64,000 nucleotides of DNA. It comes from Acarospora socialis (taxonomy: Eukaryota > Ascomycota > Lecanoromycetes > Acarosporales > Acarosporaceae). Shown one piece after another: positions 57,373-64,000 of the stretch (within the stretch, counting starts at the first letter, position 1; every line of letters starts with the position of its first letter). The stretch is from positions 1 to 64,000 of the forward strand of contig JAMYGW020000002.1 of NCBI GenBank assembly GCA_025617375.2. The letters are read 5' to 3'. The notes beneath the pieces are model-generated. The model had not been told where the DNA came from, did not search any database, and worked only from the letters and a program-made list of their open reading frames with translations. Position numbers and translations under genes: made by a program.

Positions 57373-58337
57373 CTACAACGTTGCCCGCAGAGGTTCGGCC
57401 ACTGCTTGCGCGGACGGCGGAATCGTTGGCATCTCCGGCCATGGCTTCTTGATGGCGTCCTGTAGCTTCACAATACACTTATCCGGGCCACTGATACAGC
57501 CTGGACCACTTCATCAACAAACTTTCAAACTTAGATCGGGAAATGGTGCTCACCCTTTAGCACCACAATGCCCTTCTCCTCATCCACTTTAAGCACCTTC
57601 ACGTTCTGCGTTGTCACCTGCTGTCCTCCCATCCTCCCTGGCATCTTCTTCCCCGGTAAGACTCTCGACCCACCACCCTGTGACTGACCGGCTGAACCCA
57701 TGGCTCTATGTGTCAACGAGTTTCCATGCGACGCAGGCTGTCCGCTAAAACCATGCCGTTTCATCCCTCCAGCAAAACCCATACCACGGGAATTCGCCCT
57801 GGCATCCACAAATTGACCTTCTTGGAACCAGCCGGCGCCAATCATCTCCCCGATCCCGAGCAAACCCCTCTCGTCCTTGACACGAAATTCCACCAGGTGT
57901 CGCTTCGGACTGACCCCATGTCCGGCAAAGTGCCCAAGCTGCGGTCTCGTCACGTTGCTGGGATGTTTCCACCCACTGCCGACTTGGACGGCGTAGTATC
58001 CGTTTTTACGCCGCGTTTTATGCGCAACGACTTGGACTCGGTCCATCTGAAGGACGGTGCAGGGTGTTCGCCTCCCGGTCTCGGTGTCGTAGACGGCGGT
58101 CATGCCTTTCTTGATTGCCAGAGCTCCGGTGCGTAAGGGGAGGGTGACTGCTTTGCGTCCTAGAGCGGCGGTGGAAGTGGAGGTGAGGACAGGAAGGCCG
58201 GGGCCATGATTGAAACGGTCCGGCCTTGGGGGGTATGTAGATTTTATTCCTCGCTTGGATACATGTTGAAAGCCGGATCTAGGTAGAAGAAACGGAGGAG
58301 GCAGCTGTGCCAATGTCAGGACTGGTTTTGGGGCCAT
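57373..58337 (-). CDS. mrpl9: Mitochondrial large-subunit ribosomal protein uL3m
   Basis: A protein of the mitochondrial 54S/large ribosomal subunit (yeast MrpL9, uL3 family). Two exons: 57554-58337 and 57373-57500; the 53-nt intron (GTGAGC...TCCAG) keeps the frame (VLKG|CISGPDKCIVKLQDAI). A presequence-like N-terminus (ALAQLPPPFLLPRSGF-type, basic and hydrophobic) precedes the uL3 core: ALAIKKGMTAVYD, CTVLQMDRVQVVAHKT, and the hallmark MKRHGFSGQPASHGNSLTHR with PGKKMPGRMG. About 303 aa. MAPKPVLTL at 58337 was taken as start because the longer frame upstream is not conserved-looking. Confidence 0.93.
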
Positions 58338-58449
58338 TATCGCACCAGTAGGCGGTACATCGGGCTGATGAGTTGAGTTCGTGCTGTTGGGGCATTGACG
58401 TTCTTTCGCGCGCAAATGGCGCTAGCCATATAGGTGCTACCTGAGGTAC

Positions 58450-58770
58450 CTAGGTACGGAGGCGCTTCGTACTGCGAGCTTGTCCATCCTTTCTGTCGTA
58501 TTGCTCCGATAATTTTCCATATACTTCACGTTTACACATTGATTCTTTGAAGCATTCGCATGTTGACAAGCAGTATCTCCCAGCATGTTTACAGGCTGCG
58601 TTGTCCATCTTTGCACCACGGTATCTTTGATCCAGCTCTCTAAGTCTGTCCTCTGACATGACATTGTCAACAGCCGAGCTTAGATTCACCTGCATCCATT
58701 TCTGATGCAACCTCTCATGTGTCAGACGCGCAAAGAAGACATATCTGAGCTGGTCCTGATTCCTGTCCTT
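58450..58770 (-). CDS. Hypothetical frame with cysteine cluster, uncertain
   Basis: A minus-strand frame reading QLRYVFFARLTHERLHQKWM, then MSEDRLRELDQRYRGAK and CKHAGRYCLSTCECFKESMC. The cysteine/histidine cluster (C-x3-H-x3-C-x3-C-x-C-x5-C) and the charged helical start look protein-like, but I recognise no family. A second minus frame at 58722-58937 may be an upstream exon. It could be a small gene, a gene remnant, or chance. Confidence 0.35.
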   Translation of the reverse strand, partial: KDRNQDQLRYVFFARLTHERLHQKWMQVNLSSAVDNVMSEDRLRELDQRYRGAKMDNAACKHAGRYCLSTCECFKESMCKREVYGKLSEQYDRKDGQARSTKRLRT

Positions 58771-59711
58771 GTTTGATTCTTTGTCACGTCCTCATTGGTT
58801 GCGTTGCAACGAAGCTGCACAGCGTACTTGAAGAACAGAGCTTTGCTGTTCCGATAACTACCTCCAGCTTTGATAATCCAATGCTTGCCTAGACGTCGCG
58901 ACCTCCTCAGGAGATCTCCTCTAGGCACTCTCCCCAATAATCGAGGCCGTGGACTCTCAGTTCCTATTCTGCCCTAGATGTATGACTACACAGTTCTATA
59001 TGATACATATCGTACACTTGTCTGTCCATGTCCCATGATCGGTCATATGGTCAACTATCCCGTACACGACGAAGATACGTGCCTTGCATATCCACCATCA
59101 TGGCTGAATAGTACTCTTCCTGTTTGAATTCCCGTTGCTCAGGCTCAATGTTGGTGATTTGTTGGGTCTTACTAAAAGAGCCAATCGAAGATCTGGATGA
59201 GTAACAAGGAGACAAAGTCACTAATCTTTCAAAGCCTACTGAAAATCACGGTTGTGCGCAAAGCCATCTTCATTGGTTCTAGCTCTTTGGAATCCTGTAT
59301 TTCATCTTTGTCCTGCTGGTGTTGTGATGATTCTAATGAACAAGGAACGCCAGCTGTCCATCCACAAAGGCTTGCTCTTGATTATATCCCAGTTTAGGTC
59401 ATGACTTTGTTTTGCCCCTTTGTTACTCTCCTTTGTTACACCTTGTTCGCCGACATTGTTCGCGAGCCCTAATGGTTATAAAACCAACCATGCTGACCCT
59501 GATGGAAGCTTCCTTCTGTACACCCGATCATCTGATCATCAATAACCCCCAGCTTTCAATCCATTCCAATCTCAACGGACCGCATTTCGCAATCCGCAAG
59601 GCTTCAACCCCCCTCTTCACTTTCTTAGCATAAGCTCACCTGCTTACAGAGAAACAGCTCCCGACCTTCGATCCTTACTCCTCCATCCAACCTTCCGCTC
59701 CCTATATCATA
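58771..59711. other. Intergenic spacer, about 0.9 kb
   Basis: Short frames only, none with a recognisable motif. The end of this region is the promoter of the following small gene. Confidence 0.55.
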
Positions 59712-59969
59712 ATGTCGGGCCTCTACACGGACGAACAGGCTCGCTTCATCTACTTCTACTCGACCCTCACCATCCTCAACTCGCGCACCATCTCCAGCAT
59801 CTTCAACCAATACTTTGGCACGCGCATCGGCTACAAGAACATGCAATACGCCATGGACAACATCGCCTACAGCGGGCAATACGACTCGGAGACCATCGGC
59901 CTCTGCGACGAACCGTGGGCCGACCCATCTTACTTTGGCTACGATCCCAGCGCAATTTGGAGATATTGA
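59712..59969 (+). CDS. Small conserved fungal protein, 85 aa
   Basis: A single-exon frame with high-GC, codon-biased sequence unlike its AT-richer flanks. The protein (MSGLYTDEQARFIYFYSTLT, SRTISSIFNQYFGTRIGYKN, MQYAMDNIAYSGQYDSETIG) has the look of a small helical, DNA-binding-like domain found as single-domain proteins in many ascomycetes. No function is known to me. The minus-strand frame in the same place is a shadow. Confidence 0.65.
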   Translation: MSGLYTDEQARFIYFYSTLTILNSRTISSIFNQYFGTRIGYKNMQYAMDNIAYSGQYDSETIGLCDEPWADPSYFGYDPSAIWRY

Positions 59970-60369
59970 TTCCTCTCAGATGCCTTGGAATTGAAATTGA
60001 TATTGATATTGGAGTTTCCTTTGTTCTGATCTCACGCTTAGAGCGCGGCTTGCTTTAGCTTAGCCCTGATGCTTGGCTTGGAACGGACAAGTTCCTTCTT
60101 GATGATAGATGGAAAATACAATAGATATTCGGAGTGTCATAAGTTAGATCCTACCGTGCAAACGTGAATTACCTGAATACTACCTAGTATAATTCGTCAC
60201 AGTAAAGACTTTGGAATTCGCAGCACTGTAAAACCTGACTCAAGCGGAAACCCCCGCCGCTGCCTCAATGCGGAAGTCCACCACTATCAACAGAACACCC
60301 CTCTACCCATAAGACCTCGAACAAACAGTCCCCACCACGAACCGATTGCTTACCACACGGCACAACGAA
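59970..60369. other. Intergenic spacer
   Basis: A 400-bp stretch between two plus-strand genes. No other feature was seen. Confidence 0.55.
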
Positions 60370-61536
60370 ATGGTCTACTACTTCACCTCCAACACCGTAT
60401 CACCATCCGCGCACATCTACGTCGGTAAAGACAAAGTCGAAAGTACTCGTCCCCAGCCCCACCATCCTGACAACCATTGACTCTCTGTACACACGGCGCT
60501 GACATAGCATGTCGGACACACAGATGAAGAACTAATCAAGTACGGCTGGGAAGAGGATGTATGGTATTTGCCTGCCTGCCCTGACCCGCTTGTCATCCAA
60601 CAGCGCACTACTCCATAAATCAATCCGTTCCTCTTCTAACTTGTGCTGATCAAGGATGTGTTCGCCTTAGGGTTCGTGATCTCCACCTCCCCACACCATG
60701 TCCGCCCAGCCCAACGAAATAGCAGTCAGCGCCAAATAACTCACGTCTTGTACCATTGGTCCGCAGTTCCACGCCGACAACCTCTCCTCCGCCCACATCT
60801 ACCTGCGCCTTCCCTCCTCTTCCTCTTCCTCTTCGTCAGCCCCAACGAAATCCACCACCACTCCCGCCTCCTCCTCCTCCTCGGCACCTGGCAACTCCAT
60901 CTCTACCTCCACCTCCACCACTCCTGCCGCCCAACCCACCACCACTTCTCAAATTGAACCCTACACCTGGGACACCATCCCGCGGGACCTCCTCACCGAC
61001 CTGGCGCAACTCACGAAAGCCAACTCCATCGAAGGCAACAAGAAAGACAACGTGACGATCATCTACACGCCATGGAGCAACCTGCGCAAGGACGGGAGCA
61101 TGGCGGTCGGGCAGGTGGGGTTTCGGGATAATAACAAAGTGCGCTTTCTCCGTCCCCTTCGCGTTCTCCCTCCCCTTTCCGTTTTGGCCCTGGTGCTGTC
61201 AAGTTCGATGATACCGACACGTCGGGGCAAACGGGACAGGTGAATAAAATCCTCGTCCCCACCCGCACCAACGCCATCGTCAATCGGCTGAACAAGACGC
61301 GGGTGGAGCGGTTCCCGGACCTGCGAGCCGAGCGGGAAGACCGGCAGCGCGAGGTGCGGAAGCGCGAGCAGGCGGCGACGCAGGAGCGGCGGCGGGAGGA
61401 GGCGCGCGTGGCGCGGGAGCGCAAGGAGAAGGCATGGCAGCGGGATCACGCGTACGATGATTTGTTCGCGGAGGAGGAGGTCATGCGGAGCAGTAATCAG
61501 GACCGGGGGGAGGATTTTCTGGATGATTTCATGTAG
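60370..61536 (+). CDS. jlp2: CCDC25/Jlp2 homologue (NFACT-R domain)
   Basis: A small coiled-coil protein with an NFACT-R domain, homologous to human CCDC25 and yeast Jlp2. Exons: 60370-60442 (MVYYFTSNTVSPSAHIYVGK), 60524 to about 60563 (EELIKYGWEEDV), 60767-61138 and 61240-61536. The core motifs are FHADNLSSAHIYLRLP, LTKANSIEGNKKDNVTIIYT, PWSNLRKDGSMAVGQVGF, NKILVPTRTNAIVNRLNKTR, VERFPDL and a C-terminal basic coiled coil ending SSNQDRGEDFLDDFM. A Ser/Thr/Pro-rich insertion of about 45 residues interrupts the domain after YLRLP, where animal homologues have a short loop. The exon 2 donor near 60564 does not give a canonical in-frame join that keeps the conserved W-F-H. Confidence 0.88.
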
Positions 61537-61858
61537 GGGTTGAGATCCGGTTGGGGTTGGAGCTAGGTTGGGTGCGGAGGATGGATTACGACGGGGGAGA
61601 ATGAGGTTACGGATGGACGAGTAGAGAGAGATCCAATGTTCTTTCGGATGAATGAAATGGCGGAGAACCGCGTGAGAATCCCCGTCCTTCTCGATGCCCT
61701 TGTACTCTACATGAAAATCTCTGCATAGGGCTATATTGGACCAACCAACATGGAAAGGAAAGAGACTCCCCGGCCTAGAACCTAGTATCGACACGAAATA
61801 AACGCAGTACATTGTCCCACATGAAAATAAAGTGACGGGGTAGATTAGGAGATAGCGA

Positions 61859-63480
61859 TCAATCCGCAGGGTCCTGTATTCTGTTGATCCGTTTTTTGAT
61901 GAATTCGAAAGCGGAGAAGAAGATGGCGTTGATGACGCAGGAGCGGGCCATCGAGACGCCGAGTCCTATTTACGGAAATTATCATCAGTTGCTGTCAAAG
62001 GTATGCCGGTGGGAATATGCCCTCCTCACCTCGATACATCCCTCGGTTGAAGAATTGAATCTTCGTCATCTTGACCGATTGTCCCCTGGGCTTGGTCAAA
62101 CAGTTACGTTGGTAGTGAGTTTTGGCGGAATCGATAGGATATATCTGAGTGCCAAGGTCAGTCTAGTCTCGAAGCCGGAAATTATAGCTATGTGGAGCTC
62201 ACACAAGCCCAGGAGACTAGACCACAAAGTCCTCCGGCTATGGCAACCGGCAAGGGAGAAGTAGTTGTAGAACCCTGGAAAGCGGCCAACAGTTGTTTGC
62301 TGCTTTCGTACGTTATAAAATAGATAGCTGTCCCAATCGTATCACGCACTACCATGCAAAGTCACAGGATCAGCTCCCTTGTTTACGATGACGCATCGGG
62401 AAGAATGTTATGAGCACTACTCACGAAGATGCAAATGAAAACCAGAATATAAACCTCCAACGCCGCGATGCGTAATAATGCTTTTTGCCGTCTTGAAAGT
62501 CCCTTTCTGCTGGTAGCTTCGCCGTACCGGATCATCCATGCTCGACGTACTGGTCCTTGCCATCAGAACGGAGATCTGAGCGCTCAGCTTGGTCAGCTCG
62601 AAGGGGCAGGCAATTGCTGTGATGATTGCTCCAGCCGTCGCACCAGCCGCACCGAAACAAGCCACCGTCGCAAAGGTCGGGTAGCTCCCTCGCTTGTTCG
62701 CCGTGACCAAGGGTTCTTCACCTCCTGTGGTCCGTGCGATTGCTGCAGAGTAGCTGTATTTGGCCTTTTGATAGATGGAGAAGGACACGGTCCGGACGAG
62801 GGTCACACTCGCGAGCGGTGCAAGGGCGCCTACATAGCACATGAAGTCAGCTTAGCCCGTAAACCTTCATGTCCAGTAGATGAAGCTGGATGCATCGAGT
62901 ATTGCCTTCGGTTCAAAAGAGATCTCTTGTCCCGCAGCAAGATCCTCCCAAAGAGTACCGGGCTCGTCCGAACTCAGAGTAGAGGTGCCGATTGTCCATA
63001 GCTTAGCGGACAGCAAGTGGAGACGCGGTACAGGACTTGATAGCATTGAGAATGGGATGAACTAACCCCGCCAGAAGCCCTTGAAACCCTCATTTTTGTA
63101 GGTATGTTGGACGCAATCGGTGAAGTGATCGAAGCGGTACCTATCCTTCCGTGAGCTCATCCAACACTCATCCATGGCGAAGTAGATGGGAGGAATAGCT
63201 CACGCTTGCATTCGGGTCTTGACGGAGTCCAGAGGATACTGCCATCTAGGTCAGCGACATTCACTTTCATCCTCCGGTCAGCACTCCCTTAGGGCAAATA
63301 TGGTATACTGACAGCAACGAATGTCGAGAGAACGCTGCTCGAGCTGGCCGCTATCTCGGTCCGATACTGCTTGGCCCAATGTTTGGCCTGGCGCGGGCTG
63401 GGGGCCATGAAGAATCCCATGTGACCGTCTCTCTCGACCGCAGCGTCATGGCCGAGTCCTGTCGTATGTGACTCTGGCAT
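61859..63480 (-). CDS. Mitochondrial carrier family (SLC25) protein
   Basis: An inner-membrane solute carrier; substrate not assignable by eye. Several exons on the minus strand. The N-terminus (MPESHTTGLGHDAAVE) leads into helix 1 (SSSSVLSTFVA) and the first signature YPLDSVKTRMQA, followed by YRFDHFTDCVQHTYKNEGFK and GFWRG. The second repeat includes ATAGAIITAIACPFELTKLS. The third has LPVAIAGGLCGLVSWAC, YPIDSAKTHYQRNCLTKP and the last helix GVSMARSCVINAIFFSAFEF, ending IKKRINRIQDPAD at 61859. Three P-x-[DE]-x-x-[KR] signatures (PLDSVK, PFELTK, PIDSAK) are visible, as the family requires. Intron joins such as HLHL|RDTIGTA and SWAC|IYPIDS restore the frame, though exact ends of two are not settled. 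Confidence 0.88.
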
Positions 63481-64000
63481 CCTCGTTGGCGACAAGGAGC
63501 GGGCACCGTTGGAGGATCCAGAGTCGAAGCCGTCAACGCAATTGCGATGAAGCCGGAATCCAGTCGTAGTCCATCAAGCTTACTGCAGAGCGACGATGAG
63601 GATATGATGGATGTTCGAGACTATCCGCCCGTGGCTCGTGTGTACGGTGCTGTTGAAGCGGGTTCTGCAAGGTGGGGTCTGTTGTTCCGGGAGCTCAGAG
63701 ATAAAGTAGGTACTTCGTAGTCGGGTACTTCGACTCTTCAGAGGATAAGGTAAGGTCTGTGAGGATTGTACTGTACCAGGTGATATGTGGGGAAGACACA
63801 AAGGGTCCACGAGGATAAACCAATGAAATCAGCAATTACGGGTGTGGTAGCTGCAGCAGGGCCACTTCACTGTCTCCCTTCCTGCTGTGCGCAGATGATG
63901 GAAGATGTGATTGGGAAGAAATGCACCCCCTTCACTTTCACAGTTTTGCGACATCGATGATCTACTCCATTCAGTTTGCATTTAACGGCGGGGACGTCAT
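63481..64000. other. Upstream region to the window end
   Basis: Upstream sequence of the carrier gene; it contains GGTACTTCGTA (63709-63719), about 230 bp before the start codon. Frames at 63351-63536 and 63580-63810 have no recognisable motif. Any gene beyond 64000 cannot be judged. Confidence 0.5.

Noticed and set aside
61063-61812. A 249-codon minus-strand frame
   Set aside because: Shadow of the Jlp2 homologue's charged, GC-rich C-terminus.
1-64000. CRISPR arrays, bacterial operons, riboswitches and rRNA genes
   Set aside because: None seen; intron structure and gene families are eukaryotic and fungal.

Overview
The window looks like the left end of a chromosome of a filamentous ascomycete (Pezizomycotina). 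It opens with about 24 copies of the C-rich strand of the TTAGGG telomere repeat. Genes carry many short introns (about 46-150 nt, GT...AG). Fungal-only families are present: a PTH11-like receptor, a NACHT/ankyrin/SPRY NLR-like protein, a GT69/CMT1 mannosyltransferase, RRN6, a CUE5-like adaptor and COA1. I cannot name the genus.

Layout. Telomere (1-146). A 9.7 kb AT-rich stretch (147 to about 9866) in which I find no CpG and almost no CC/GG; it holds a decayed Ty3/gypsy LTR retrotransposon on the minus strand (3642-9887) with two colinear 355-bp LTRs. A transition zone (9888-10516). A subtelomeric accessory zone (10.5-25 kb): a large NLR-like gene, a dynamin-like pseudogene, two cysteine-rich secreted or membrane proteins, a PTH11-like receptor and long gene-poor spacers. 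An O-methyltransferase (25.3-27.0 kb) marks the edge. From about 27 kb on the window is dense housekeeping DNA: RRN6 (Pol I transcription), SPC25 and a tiny MZT1 (spindle), a CUE protein, a DHX35-like helicase, a PITH protein, VPS20 (ESCRT-III), RIX7 (60S maturation), a lectin-like membrane protein, a nested pair of MITEs (44.3-45.1 kb), a multi-pass membrane protein, a CHY/RING ubiquitin ligase, a mucin-like membrane protein, a GT69 enzyme, COA1, a membrane protein, mitochondrial uL3, a small conserved protein, a CCDC25/Jlp2 homologue and a mitochondrial carrier.

The housekeeping genes do not form one pathway. They are arranged in divergent and convergent pairs with short spacers, so shared promoters (RRN6/SPC25, CUE/DHX35, VPS20/RIX7) are the main regulatory structure visible.

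The points most worth following up are the unusual CpG- and CpC-directed C-to-T signature of the telomere-proximal 9.7 kb and its fade-out inside the right LTR; the nested long-TIR elements with a 9-bp target duplication; an exact 11-mer repeated in four intergenic places; and the intact NACHT-ankyrin-SPRY gene next to the telomere. Intron positions were found by eye from splice motifs plus reading-frame continuity. No search was run.
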